64,000 nt of DNA from an uncultured Steroidobacter sp. (GCA_937864115.1 CALMII010000020.1:1-64000); one strand, 5' to 3'. Positions 33,722 to 43,698 are shown, counted from the stretch's first letter. Made by a program: numbers and translations. Notes: generated by a model not told the origin, from the letters alone.

Positions 33722-34132
33722 ATGGACAACCTGGCAACGAACGAGCCGCGGCTCGCAGGTCTCAAGGTGCTGGTCATCGACGACAGCAAGACCATCCGGC
33801 GCACCGCCGAAACACTCCTCACCAAGGAGGGCTGCGAGGTCTTCACGGCCGTCGATGGTTTTGACGCGCTGTCCAAGATCGCCGATCACCAGCCCGACAT
33901 CGTGTTCGTCGACATCATGATGCCGCGGCTCGATGGCTATCAGACCTGTTCGCTGATCAAGCACAACAAGGTGTTCCGTTCGATTCCCGTCATCATGCTG
34001 TCAAGCAAGGACGGTCTGTTCGACCGTGCGCGCGGCCGCATCGTCGGGTCGGAGCACTACCTGACGAAGCCCTTCACCAAGGATGAATTGCTGAGCGCGA
34101 TCGAAACCCACGTCGGCCAGCCGGTCCGGTAA
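33722..34132 (+). CDS. pilG: Twitching motility response regulator PilG
   Basis: PilG is a single-domain receiver in the Chp chemosensory system that promotes pilus extension. This 136-residue protein has the acidic pair at residues 20-21 (VLVIDDSKTIRRTAE), the phospho-acceptor Asp64 in IVFVDIMMPRLDGYQT and the conserved Lys in YLTKPFTKDELL. A GTG lies just before the ATG; the ATG with GAGGA upstream was used. It opens the pilG-pilH-pilI-pilJ-chpA operon. Confidence 0.96.
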   Translation: MDNLATNEPRLAGLKVLVIDDSKTIRRTAETLLTKEGCEVFTAVDGFDALSKIADHQPDIVFVDIMMPRLDGYQTCSLIKHNKVFRSIPVIMLSSKDGLFDRARGRIVGSEHYLTKPFTKDELLSAIETHVGQPVR

Positions 34133-34193
34133 CTACGGAAAAAGAGGCCAACCGATGCGCGGGCAGGCAGTCGCAGCAAGGTCGGAGCGAGGT

Positions 34194-34559
34194 ATGTCCC
34201 TGATCCTCATCGTCGATGATTCGCCCACCGAAGTTCACGTCATGCAGAAGGCGCTGGAAAGCCACGGTTACAAGACCGCTTCTGCCGGCGACGGCGCGGA
34301 GGCGATTGCCAAGGCCAAGGCCATGAAGCCCGATCTCATTTTCATGGACGTCGTCATGCCGGGCGTGAACGGCTTCCAGGCGACGCGCAAGCTGCAGTCC
34401 GATCCGGACACCAAGGCGATTCCCGTGATCATGGTCACTTCCAAGGATCAGGAAACCGATCGCATCTGGGGCATGCGCCAGGGCGCCGTCGATTACCTGG
34501 TGAAGCCGGTGTCGATGGACAAGCTGATCGAGAAGGCCCGGGCGGCGCTCGCCGACTGA
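34194..34559 (+). CDS. pilH: Twitching motility response regulator PilH
   Basis: PilH is the second single-domain receiver of the Chp system and modulates pilus retraction. This 121-residue protein shows ILIVDDSPTEVHVMQKALES at the start, Asp52 in LIFMDVVMPGVNGFQATRKL and the Lys in YLVKPVSMDKLIEKA. The SPTE segment after the acidic pair is typical of PilH, compared with SKTI of PilG. The ATG before SLILIVDD was chosen because it gives the standard receiver start. It lies 61 bases after pilG and 10 bases before pilI. Confidence 0.96.
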   Translation: MSLILIVDDSPTEVHVMQKALESHGYKTASAGDGAEAIAKAKAMKPDLIFMDVVMPGVNGFQATRKLQSDPDTKAIPVIMVTSKDQETDRIWGMRQGAVDYLVKPVSMDKLIEKARAALAD

Positions 34560-34569
34560 TCCCGCCTGC

Positions 34570-35160
34570 ATGAACGCCAACGCCGCCACCACACCCGTCA
34601 CCGTCGCGAACCTGCGTTCGCTGCGGGACAAGCCGTTCGAGCTGCTGCGCGAACTGGAACGGCTCGCGCGCGTCGCGCTCGCCGGGCAGGGTCGCGATGC
34701 GGCGAACGAACACGAGTGGGTCGGCATCGCGTTTCGCGTCGGCTCGGAAAACTTCCTGGTCGCGCGCGATGAGACGCGCGAAGTGCTCGGATTTCCTTCG
34801 GTCGTGACCCGCGTGCCGGGCGCCAAGCCATGGATCCGCGGTCTCGCCAACGTTCGCGGGCAACTGCTGCCGCTGGTCGACCTGCGCGCCTTCCTGGGCG
34901 GCGGCGTCACCAACATCGGTCGCAGCTCGCGCGTGCTGGTCGCCCACCATCGCGAAGTGCCGGCCGGGTTGCTGGTCGACGAGGTTCAGGGTTTCCGTCG
35001 CTTTGTCGATAACGAATTCGGCACCACCGTGCCGCCGACCATCATCCGTTGCGAACGCTATCTCGCGGGCACCTTCCGCCGCGGGACGGAGAGCTGGCCG
35101 GTCTTCAGTCTGCGCAGCCTGCTCGAGAGTCCGGAGTTCCTGCAGGCGGCGGCTTCGTGA
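34570..35160 (+). CDS. pilI: CheW-like coupling protein PilI
   Basis: PilI couples the receptor PilJ to the kinase ChpA. This 196-residue protein carries one CheW domain from about residue 45. Key parts are WVGIAFRVGSENFLVARDET, KPWIRGLANVRGQLLPLVDL, SRVLVAHHREVPAGLLVDEV and GTFRRGTESWPVFSLRSLLE. The long helical N-terminus with SLRDKPFELLRELERLAR is typical of PilI. It lies between pilH and pilJ. Confidence 0.95.
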   Translation: MNANAATTPVTVANLRSLRDKPFELLRELERLARVALAGQGRDAANEHEWVGIAFRVGSENFLVARDETREVLGFPSVVTRVPGAKPWIRGLANVRGQLLPLVDLRAFLGGGVTNIGRSSRVLVAHHREVPAGLLVDEVQGFRRFVDNEFGTTVPPTIIRCERYLAGTFRRGTESWPVFSLRSLLESPEFLQAAAS

Positions 35161-35249
35161 GCGTATGAAAAAGGTAGTGAAAGATTTCAGGCAGGGCATC
35201 GTCGCCGACGCGGTCGTCGCGGGCGCGTCGCTGCCTGCGGAGTGGGCCC

Positions 35250-37331
35250 ATGGCCGACGCTAACGCCAACAAGATGCATGGCGTGAAGTTCTTGCCGCTG
35301 CTGCTCGGCATCGCGCTGGTCTGCATCGTCATCGCAGTCGGACTGCTGCTGTTCGCGAACCGGGACTCGGGCCAGGACGCGCAGCAGGCGCGTCACATCA
35401 ATGAAGTCGTGGCGCTGTCGCAGAAGATTCCGTCGCTGACCACGGGCGCGTTGTCGGGCAAGGCCGAGGCGTTCGATGCGCTGGCGAAGGCGCTCGATCG
35501 CTACTCCAAGCTGGTCGAGGCGGCCGGGCCGGAAACCAAGGGCTTCGGTCCGTCGGTCGAACTGCAGAAACTGTCGCAGACGATTCTCGGCTCGCGCGAA
35601 GCGACGCTGGCGGTGCAGAAGTCGGCCACCGACGTGCGCGCGCTGGTGCCGCAGCTGCTGCAGTCGCTGGGCAATGTCGTCAGCGGACTTGGCTCGACCG
35701 GCATCGAAGGCATGACGCGCCACATCGAGCGTTTCGAACTCACCGGCCTGCGCCTGCAACAGGACATGGAAGCGCTGGCGGGCGGCGTCGGCGATGCATC
35801 GCTCATCGCGCGGCGGCTGGCCGACGGTATCGATTACATGGGGCAGGTGGTTGGCGGTCTCGGCGGTGAAGATGCCGGGCTCGGACTGACCAAGGTAACT
35901 GGCGCCGACGCCGAGGCGCGCCTGAAAGCCATGAGTACGCTGTACTCGCAACTGAGCGAACAGGTGCGCACCGCCATCACATCTGCCGAACGCCTGCGGC
36001 TCGCGCGCGAAGCCGGCGTCTCCGTCGCGACCGAAGCGGACAAGATCTACGCGCATTTCCAGAGCCGCATCGCCCTGCCCACTGCGGCCAGCGGCGTGCT
36101 CGGCAGCAAGGTGCTGCCGCTGTCGCTGCTCGGCGTGGCGGCGCTGTCGCTGTTGATCCTGTGGCTGCTCTTCGCCACCGGCGGCGACATCCGCAAGACC
36201 GTGCAGATGCAGGCGAGCAAGAACGAACGCAACCAGGAAGCGATTCTGCGCCTGCTCGACGAACTGTCGAGCCTGGCGGACGGCGACCTCACCGTGCAGG
36301 CGACGGTGACCGAAGACATCACCGGCGCGATCGCCGACTCGATCAACTACGCCATCGAAGCGCTGCGCGAACTGGTGGCGACGATCAACGACTCCGCGAT
36401 CACGCTCGACGGCTCGGTGAAACAGACCCAGGATTCCGCGGGACTGCTGGCCAAGGCGGCCGTCGCGCAGTCGCGCCAGATCGCGCTCGCTTCCGAATCC
36501 GTCGCCGCCATGGCCGGTTCGACGGAAGAAGTCTCGGGCAATGCCGAACGCTCCGCCGACGTCGCGCGTCATTCGGTGGACGTCGCGCACAAGGGCGGCG
36601 ACGCCGTGCGTCGCACCATCGACGGCATGAACGCGATCCGCGAGACCATCCAGGAAACCTCGAAGCGCATCAAGCGCCTCGGTGAAAGCTCGCAGGAGAT
36701 CGGCAACATCGTCGAACTCATCAACGATATCGCCGAGCAGACCAACATCCTGGCGCTCAATGCCTCCATCCAGGCTTCGATGGCCGGTGAGTCGGGCCGC
36801 GGCTTCGCGGTCGTCGCCGACGAAGTGCAGCGCCTGGCCGAACGCGCCGCGACGGCGACCAAGCAGATCGAAGTGCTGGTGCGCACGATTCAGGCCGACA
36901 CCAACGAGGCCGTGGTGTCGATGGAACGCAGCACCACCGACGTGGTGGGCGGCGCACTGCTGGCCGAAAACGCCGGCGCCGCGCTGGAAGAAATCGAGCA
37001 GGTGTCGAACCAGATCGCGAGCCTGGTGCAGAACATTTCCGCCAGCTCGCGCCAGCAGGCCTCGGCCGCGCAGAACATCGCGCGCAACATGAATGCCCTG
37101 CGCGAGATCAGCTCGCACACGGCGGAGAACTCCGCGGCGACTTCCAACTCGGTGGGCAAGCTCGCCGAACTGTCGTCGCAGCTGCGTAAATCGGTGTCCG
37201 GATTCCGGCTGCCTGATGCGGCCACGGGCGGCACGGAACTGCTGGCCGATCCGGAGCGCAAGCCGGCGCCGGTGGCGCCCGTCATCTCCGCCACGCCGCC
37301 GCCCAAGAAAGTCAGCGGCCTCGGCCGTTGA
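35250..37331 (+). CDS. pilJ: Methyl-accepting chemotaxis protein PilJ
   Basis: PilJ is the membrane receptor of the Chp system, located at cell poles. This 693-residue protein has a first membrane segment (about 13-36), a periplasmic domain of two helical PilJ modules (about 40-285), a second membrane segment (about 288-310) and a HAMP region. The signalling domain includes the hairpin EQTNILALNASIQASMAGES near 495-515. The tail is Pro/Lys-rich and lacks the NWETF-type methyltransferase tether. No pilK (CheR) or chpB (CheB) gene is adjacent. An 89-base gap separates it from pilI and 66 bases from chpA. Confidence 0.95.
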   Translation: MADANANKMHGVKFLPLLLGIALVCIVIAVGLLLFANRDSGQDAQQARHINEVVALSQKIPSLTTGALSGKAEAFDALAKALDRYSKLVEAAGPETKGFGPSVELQKLSQTILGSREATLAVQKSATDVRALVPQLLQSLGNVVSGLGSTGIEGMTRHIERFELTGLRLQQDMEALAGGVGDASLIARRLADGIDYMGQVVGGLGGEDAGLGLTKVTGADAEARLKAMSTLYSQLSEQVRTAITSAERLRLAREAGVSVATEADKIYAHFQSRIALPTAASGVLGSKVLPLSLLGVAALSLLILWLLFATGGDIRKTVQMQASKNERNQEAILRLLDELSSLADGDLTVQATVTEDITGAIADSINYAIEALRELVATINDSAITLDGSVKQTQDSAGLLAKAAVAQSRQIALASESVAAMAGSTEEVSGNAERSADVARHSVDVAHKGGDAVRRTIDGMNAIRETIQETSKRIKRLGESSQEIGNIVELINDIAEQTNILALNASIQASMAGESGRGFAVVADEVQRLAERAATATKQIEVLVRTIQADTNEAVVSMERSTTDVVGGALLAENAGAALEEIEQVSNQIASLVQNISASSRQQASAAQNIARNMNALREISSHTAENSAATSNSVGKLAELSSQLRKSVSGFRLPDAATGGTELLADPERKPAPVAPVISATPPPKKVSGLGR

Positions 37332-37397
37332 GCGTCAACGGGAGTTGCACGAATGACCCCACGTCCGTCGGGCCGCGTTCAGGGAATCCGCTGACCC

Positions 37398-40300
37398 ATG
37401 GCTGAACTCTCCTCGCAGACACTGCACATCGTCGCGCGCGAGCTCAACACCGAGCTGAACGAGGCGCGCGCAGCGCTCGAACTGTTCGGCGACCAGCAGG
37501 ACAATGTCGCGCTGCTGCGTCGCTGCAATGAACATCTGCACGCCGTGCACGGCGCGCTGCGGGTCTCCGAAGTCTATGGCGCGGCCCTGCTCGCCGAAGA
37601 AATGGGGCAGGTGCTGCAGTACCTGATCGACAACTTCGACGAGAAGCGCCACCTCGCCGAAGGCCTCGACGCGCTCATGCGCTCGATGGTGCAGCTGCCG
37701 ACCTACCTGGAACGCGTGCTGAGCGGCGGTCGCGACATGGCGCTGGTGCTGCTGCCGCTGCTCAACGACCTGCGTGCCGTGCGCGGCCATGCACTGCTGT
37801 CCGAAGGCACGCTGCTGCTGCTGAATCTCAGCTCCGATCAGCAGGCGAGTCCTGCGGCGGCGGCGCCGGGCGAAGGCGTCCTGTCGGTCGCGCACTGGGC
37901 GCGCAAGCTGCGGACGCGCTTCCAGCTCGGTCTGCTCGGCTGGATCAAGGGCGAACGCGTCGAACAGAATCTCGAAGTGCTGGCGCGCGCCGCCGAGCGG
38001 CTGGAACAGGTCGCGACCACGCAGCCCGTGTTCCAGTTGTGGTGGGTCGTCGGCGCGCTCATCGAAGCGATGCGCGAAGGCGGTCTCGAAGGCAGCGCGT
38101 CCATCAAGCGCCTGCTCGGCCAGGCCGACCGCGACATGCGCCGTCTCTACGAACAGGGCGAATCGCGTTATGCCGATGCACCCTCGCTCGAACTGCTGAA
38201 CAACCTGCTGTACTACGTCGCGCGTGCGAAGTCCTCCGGCCCGCGCGTGTCGGCTGTGCGTGCTTCCTTCCGCCTGAGCGAACTGCTGCCCGTCGACGAT
38301 CAGGTCGAACAGGCGCGCGAAAGCCTGTCGGCGCCGTCCGTCAAGTTGATGAAGACGGTCGCCGCCGCGATCAAGGAAGACCTCGGTCGTGTCAAGGATG
38401 CGCTCGATCTGTTCGTCCGCCGCGGCGGCACGCAGGTCGAGGAACTCTCGCCGCAGCTCGAACTGCTGAAGAAGATCGGCGACACGCTCGGCGTGCTGGG
38501 TCTGGGCGAACTGCGCGACAAGGTGCAGGGCGAAACGACGGACCTGCAGGCGATCATCGCGCAGCAGGCGCCGGTGAACGAAGGCGTGTTGCTGCGCATG
38601 GCGGCGACGCTCATCAAGGTCGAAGACAGTCTCGACGAACAGCTCATCGGCATGATCGTGCCGACGGGTGACTCACAGAGTGTGCCCACGAAGCCCGCCG
38701 GTCCCGACGACATCGAATTCCGCCAGGTCACCGAAGCGGTGCTGCGCGAGTGCATCGTCAACATGGCGCGCATCAAGGAAGCGATTGCGCAGTCGATGGA
38801 TCGCACGCGCGAAGGCCAGAGCATCGATCAGATTCCGGCGCTGGTGCGCGGCATTACCGCGGGCCTGCTGATGCTCGGCAAGACCCGCGCCGCCGAGATC
38901 ATGGACGGCATCGACAAGGCGCTGGCGCAGTTCGTCCGCTCCGATGGCATGACCCTGCCGCCCGAAGCCGTCGACCGCCTCGCCGACGGCATTGTCGCCG
39001 TCGAGTACTACATGGAAACGATCCAGGCCGGCCGCGCTGATCCCTGGTACATGCTCGACAACGCCGAGACCTGCCTGCGCTATCTCGCCGAGACCCAGCC
39101 GGTGCCGATCGGCGATGGCTTTCCGCAGACGCCGGATCATGCGCGCACGGTCGTCATCGAACCGCTGTCGCAGACCGTGGCCGCGCCCACCGAACAGGAA
39201 CGCACGGCCGTACTCGATCGCTCGGCGCAGGTCGCGCCGCTGCCGAAACCCGCGCCGACGCCCGTGTCCGCTCCGGCACCGCAGCCTGCCGCGATGCCGC
39301 CGGCGATGGTCAGGCCGACCGATGGCGACATCGATCCGGAATTCCTCGAAATCTTCATCGAGGAAGCGAAGGACGAAATCGCCAAGCTCGAAAAACATTT
39401 CCCGATGTGGGACCAGAACCCGCAGGACCAGGATTCGCTGGTCAACGTGCGTCGTTCCTTCCACACGCTCAAGGGCAGCGGCCGCATGGTCGGCGCGCAG
39501 CTCATCGGCGAATTCGCCTGGTCGATCGAAAGCCTGCTGAACCGCGTCATCAACAAGACGCTGGATCGCACGCCCGACATCATGGGCGTGATGCGCTCGG
39601 CGGTCGCGGCCGTGCCGCAGCTCGTCGAGCAGATCGAAACCGGGCGTGCGCCGGCGACGGACGTTGGCTACATCATGTCGCAGGCCAACAATCTGTCGGG
39701 CATGCGTCCGCAGGCGCCTGCACAGGCTGCATCGCCACCGGCTGCCGCCGTCACGCCGCCGCCCGCGGCTCCGGCAGCGCCTGTCGCACCGGCGCCGGCA
39801 CAAAAAAAAACAGTAGCGCCGGTCATGGACCCGGTGCTGCACGAGATCTACGCCAAGGAGACCGCGGGGCATCTCGCCACCATCCGTAAGTTCATCGCGG
39901 CCTGCGATCTGTCGACGCCGCCGTACGCGGTCACCGAAGACCTGCATCGCTCCTGTCACACGCTGAGCGGCACGGCCAAGACGGCCGGCGCCGTTCACGG
40001 CACGACGGTCGCCGATCCGCTGAACCGCTACATCCGCAAGCTCTACGACAACTCCGCGGGACTCACGAACAACGGCCTCGCCGCGCTCAAGGACTCAGTC
40101 GCGGCGATCCAGCAGGTCGTCGACCACATCAACGAAGACACGGGCTTCTTCAGCAATCACCCACGCATCGTGGCGCGACTGCAGGAACTCGAAGCCGAAC
40201 TCGATCAGGACATCGCGCGGCTCGGCGAAACGCTCGATGTCGGCGCCGAGGCGACGCGTTCCATTCCGGTGCTCAAGGACATCGAACCGGCGCCGGTCGC

Positions 40301-43300
40301 GCCGACGCTGGACGACACGCACGAGGTCGCCATGGACGATGCCGATGCGGCCACCAACGTGTTCGACGAAGCGGGTTTCCCTTCGGTCGCCCCTCCGGCC
40401 GTCGAAGCAATGCCCGTGCACAGCGAGGAAGTCACGATCGAATCCGTCGACGCGATCGAGATGCCGCCGACCGATGCCGGCGATCTCGAAGCGCTCGAGT
40501 GGAGCTACGCAAACTTCCCGAAGGAAGAGCCCACGGTGCGGGCGCCGAAGCTCGATGCCGGCGAAGCGACGGCGCAGGTCGAAGAGATTTCCTACGACGC
40601 GCCGATGGACGATGGCGGCATCGTGGTCGAAGAGACGGGTGTGTCCGAAGCGATCGACGCGTCGATCGCCGCCGATGCCGGTTTCGTCGTGGAAGACATG
40701 GAGGGTCTCGCAGAGACGAACCGCGTTCCCGTGCTCGCTGCGATTCACGAGCTGCCGCAGCAACCAGTCGCACACGTGCCGGTCGTGGCCGACGCCGTGG
40801 AGGAGCTGCCTTCCGAAGAGATCGTGATCGAGGTCGGCGAGATTCCGCTGGAATCCGCCGACGCGATTGCCATGCCGCAGCTGGACGACGGTTCCGAGAC
40901 GCGCCAGAGCCTGGCGCTGTCGATCGTGCCGCCGCCGGAGCCGGAACCTGTTGCCGAGGCGTTGCCGGTCGAACCGGAGATCGAGGCCGAGATAGTCGCC
41001 GAGCCTGCCGTCGAAGCCCCTGTGGAGGCCGGCTTCAGCCGGCCCGCCGACACTGTCGAGGAAAGGCCGGCTGAAGCCGGCCTCCACAGCAGCCCGCCAG
41101 CACCGGAAGAGCCCGAAGAGCTCGACGACGATTTCGATCCCGACGTTGCCGCGATCTTCACCGAGGAAGCCGCCGAACTGCTCGAAACCGCCGACAGCTC
41201 GCTGTCCGCGTGGTCGCGCGATCGCGCCAACAAGGCGCTGGTCTTCGAGCTGAAGCGAGTCCTGCACACGCTCAAGGGCGGCGCTCGCATGGCGGGCATC
41301 CGCGCGATGGGCGATCTGAGCCATGAACTCGAAACATTGATGGAGCTGGTCGAAGCCGGGCAGGTGGCCGGTGATCAGCCGGTCTTCGATGCGCTGCAGA
41401 CCAGTCTCGATACGCTGCACCGCATGCGCGACACCGTGAATCAGGGTGGTCGTTGCGTGCGTCCGCGCGAGCTGATCTCGCGCATTCGCGTGCTGTCCGG
41501 TCACGAACAGCCTGCACCTGCGCAGCCGGCGGCGCCGGTCGTCGCTGCCGTGGCATCGCACGTCGTGGCGCCTGCGGTCGAACCTGCGCCGGTTGCAGAA
41601 GCCGCGCCCGTCATCGAACAGCCGGTTGCAGCGGAGGCGCCGGCCGAAGAGTCGATGGAGATCGAAGTCGAATTCGGTGCCGACGAACTGGGCGCGGCTG
41701 CGCCACGCGAATCAGTGCGCATCGAAGAGCCCGCGCCTACAGCCGTCTCGCAGACCGCCGCATTCGATGTCGCTGCCGTCGCACCGGAACTGTTGCCTGA
41801 AGCGCCGCCGGCCGCGGAGCCGGAACTCATTCCGGCGCCTGCATTGCCGCCGGGCCGCGAACCGCAGGTGCAGGAACGCCAGGAATTCGCGCGCGTCGAC
41901 GCCGATCTGCTCGACACGCTGCTGAACAACGCCGGCGAAGTCAGCATTTTTCGGTCGCGTCTGGAACAGCAGGTCGGTTCGATCGAGTTCAACCTCGCCG
42001 AACTCGGCCGCACCGTGACGCGCCTGAAAGAACAGCTGCGCAAACTCGAACTCGAGACGGAGGCGCAGATCCTGCACCGCCGCCAGGAAGAGCATCCGAA
42101 CCGCGCCGATTTCGATCCGCTCGAACTCGATCGCTACTCGACGATCCAGCAGCTCACGCGCGCCTTTGCCGAGTCGGTCAGCGACGTCGGCAGCATCGAA
42201 GGCCTGCTCGAGAATCTGACGCGCGAAGGCCAGAACCTGCTGCTGCAGCAGGCGCGTGTCGTCACGGAATTGCAGAACGGACTCATGCGTACGCGCATGG
42301 TGCCGTTCCAGCGCCACGTGCAGCGCCTCAGCCGCCTGGTGCGCCAGGTGGCGACCGACGTCGGCAAGAAGGCCGAACTCGTCGTCGTGGGCGCGGCCGG
42401 CGAGCTCGACCGGCAGGTGCTCGATCGCATGCTGCCGCCGTTCGAACACATGCTGCGCAATTCGATCGTGCACGGCATCGAAACGCCGGAAGAACGCACT
42501 GCGAAAGGCAAGCCGGAAGGCGGCACGATCCGTGTCGGCCTGCATCGCGAAGGCGCCGAGATGGTGATCATTCTCGAAGACGACGGCCGCGGCATCGATG
42601 TGAATGCGGTGCGTGAGCGCGCCCGTTCGCGCGGGCTGCTGCAGCCCGGTCGTGTGCTGACGGACGAGGAAGCGATGCAGCTCATCCTCGAGCCCGGCTT
42701 CAGCACGGCGAGCGCCGTGACCCAGCATGCCGGACGCGGCGTCGGCATGGACGTGGTCGTCACCGAGATCAAGAAACTCGGCGGCGCACTGTTTACCGAA
42801 TCGCAGCCGGGCCAGGGCGTGAAGTTCACGATCCGCCTGCCGTTCACGCTGGCGATCACCCAGGCGCTGATCGTGCGCACGGGCGAAGAGCTGTATGCGT
42901 TGCCGCTGCCGTCAGTTGAAGGCGTGGCGCGGGTGCCGCGTTCTGAAGTCGAAAAGCATCTCGCCGAAGAAACGCCGACGTTCAATTACGGCGGCCAGGT
43001 CTATCGTTTCCAGCATCTGGGTGCTTTCGTCGGCGGCGGCGCTTCGACCTTGCCCGACGGCGATGTGTCCGTGCCGCTGATCCTGATCCGCGCCGGCGAA
43101 CACTCGACGGCCATCGTCCCTGACGAACTCGTCGGCAGCCGCGAAATGGTCGTGAAGGCCGTCGGCCCGCAGATCGCCACGATCCGCGGCATCTCTGGCG
43201 CCACCATCATGGGCGACGGCCGCATCGTCATCATTCTCGACATGGGTGCGCTGGTGCGTTCGGAATGGCGCGGCCGCGGCCAGGTCGAAGGCCCGCGCGA

Positions 43301-43697
43301 GGATCGCCGTACGTTCGCGCTGGTGGTCGATGACTCCATCACCGTGCGCCGCGTGACCCAGCGACTGCTGGAACGCAACGGCATGCGCGTGATGACCGCG
43401 AAGGATGGCGTCGATGCGCTGTCGATCATCCAGGAACACCTGCCCGACGTGATCCTGCTCGACATCGAAATGCCGCGCATGGACGGCTACGAATTCGCCA
43501 CGCACGTCCGCGCCGACGCGCGCACGGCCGACATTCCGATTGTGATGATCACTTCGCGCACGGGCGAGAAGCATCGCGCCCGCGCCATCGAGATCGGCGT
43601 CAACGATTACCTCGGCAAGCCGTACCAGGAAAACCAGCTGCTCGATGCGATCGAGCCGCTGGTCGAGGCGCGGCGGCGGCATAGGAGGATGGCGTGA
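37398..43697 (+). CDS. chpA: Chemosensory hybrid kinase ChpA (PilL/CheA type)
   Basis: ChpA is the CheA-like kinase of twitching motility. This 2099-residue protein has an N-terminal degenerate Hpt-like region. Three recognisable Hpt domains follow with His689 (SFHTLKGSG), His854 (SCHTLSGTA) and His1290 (LHTLKGGAR), separated by Pro/Ala/Glu-rich linkers. A dimerisation helix pair comes next (about 1500-1630), then the kinase core with the N box FEHMLRNSIVHG at 1682 and G1 EDDGRGID near 1728. A CheW domain follows, then a receiver with Asp2022 (ILLDIEMPRMDGYE). The linker at about residues 1208-1231 is encoded by an in-frame family B repeat pair. A run of nine A residues occurs at 39802-39810. 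Confidence 0.96.
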   Translation: MAELSSQTLHIVARELNTELNEARAALELFGDQQDNVALLRRCNEHLHAVHGALRVSEVYGAALLAEEMGQVLQYLIDNFDEKRHLAEGLDALMRSMVQLPTYLERVLSGGRDMALVLLPLLNDLRAVRGHALLSEGTLLLLNLSSDQQASPAAAAPGEGVLSVAHWARKLRTRFQLGLLGWIKGERVEQNLEVLARAAERLEQVATTQPVFQLWWVVGALIEAMREGGLEGSASIKRLLGQADRDMRRLYEQGESRYADAPSLELLNNLLYYVARAKSSGPRVSAVRASFRLSELLPVDDQVEQARESLSAPSVKLMKTVAAAIKEDLGRVKDALDLFVRRGGTQVEELSPQLELLKKIGDTLGVLGLGELRDKVQGETTDLQAIIAQQAPVNEGVLLRMAATLIKVEDSLDEQLIGMIVPTGDSQSVPTKPAGPDDIEFRQVTEAVLRECIVNMARIKEAIAQSMDRTREGQSIDQIPALVRGITAGLLMLGKTRAAEIMDGIDKALAQFVRSDGMTLPPEAVDRLADGIVAVEYYMETIQAGRADPWYMLDNAETCLRYLAETQPVPIGDGFPQTPDHARTVVIEPLSQTVAAPTEQERTAVLDRSAQVAPLPKPAPTPVSAPAPQPAAMPPAMVRPTDGDIDPEFLEIFIEEAKDEIAKLEKHFPMWDQNPQDQDSLVNVRRSFHTLKGSGRMVGAQLIGEFAWSIESLLNRVINKTLDRTPDIMGVMRSAVAAVPQLVEQIETGRAPATDVGYIMSQANNLSGMRPQAPAQAASPPAAAVTPPPAAPAAPVAPAPAQKKTVAPVMDPVLHEIYAKETAGHLATIRKFIAACDLSTPPYAVTEDLHRSCHTLSGTAKTAGAVHGTTVADPLNRYIRKLYDNSAGLTNNGLAALKDSVAAIQQVVDHINEDTGFFSNHPRIVARLQELEAELDQDIARLGETLDVGAEATRSIPVLKDIEPAPVAPTLDDTHEVAMDDADAATNVFDEAGFPSVAPPAVEAMPVHSEEVTIESVDAIEMPPTDAGDLEALEWSYANFPKEEPTVRAPKLDAGEATAQVEEISYDAPMDDGGIVVEETGVSEAIDASIAADAGFVVEDMEGLAETNRVPVLAAIHELPQQPVAHVPVVADAVEELPSEEIVIEVGEIPLESADAIAMPQLDDGSETRQSLALSIVPPPEPEPVAEALPVEPEIEAEIVAEPAVEAPVEAGFSRPADTVEERPAEAGLHSSPPAPEEPEELDDDFDPDVAAIFTEEAAELLETADSSLSAWSRDRANKALVFELKRVLHTLKGGARMAGIRAMGDLSHELETLMELVEAGQVAGDQPVFDALQTSLDTLHRMRDTVNQGGRCVRPRELISRIRVLSGHEQPAPAQPAAPVVAAVASHVVAPAVEPAPVAEAAPVIEQPVAAEAPAEESMEIEVEFGADELGAAAPRESVRIEEPAPTAVSQTAAFDVAAVAPELLPEAPPAAEPELIPAPALPPGREPQVQERQEFARVDADLLDTLLNNAGEVSIFRSRLEQQVGSIEFNLAELGRTVTRLKEQLRKLELETEAQILHRRQEEHPNRADFDPLELDRYSTIQQLTRAFAESVSDVGSIEGLLENLTREGQNLLLQQARVVTELQNGLMRTRMVPFQRHVQRLSRLVRQVATDVGKKAELVVVGAAGELDRQVLDRMLPPFEHMLRNSIVHGIETPEERTAKGKPEGGTIRVGLHREGAEMVIILEDDGRGIDVNAVRERARSRGLLQPGRVLTDEEAMQLILEPGFSTASAVTQHAGRGVGMDVVVTEIKKLGGALFTESQPGQGVKFTIRLPFTLAITQALIVRTGEELYALPLPSVEGVARVPRSEVEKHLAEETPTFNYGGQVYRFQHLGAFVGGGASTLPDGDVSVPLILIRAGEHSTAIVPDELVGSREMVVKAVGPQIATIRGISGATIMGDGRIVIILDMGALVRSEWRGRGQVEGPREDRRTFALVVDDSITVRRVTQRLLERNGMRVMTAKDGVDALSIIQEHLPDVILLDIEMPRMDGYEFATHVRADARTADIPIVMITSRTGEKHRARAIEIGVNDYLGKPYQENQLLDAIEPLVEARRRHRRMA
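41019..41089. repeat. Family B inverted pair inside chpA
   Basis: B (41019-41044) and B' (41064-41089) lie inside chpA and encode the linker segment PVEAGFSRPA ... RPAEAGLHS. Both copies carry GTGGAGGCCGGC where intergenic copies have GTGGGGCCGGC. The reading frame stays open through the pair. Confidence 0.92.
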
Positions 43698-43698
43698 A

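Noticed and set aside
35187..37118. 643-codon minus-strand frame opposite pilJ
   Set aside because: It is the complement of pilJ in a GC-rich genome and shows only Arg/His/Gln-rich sequence.
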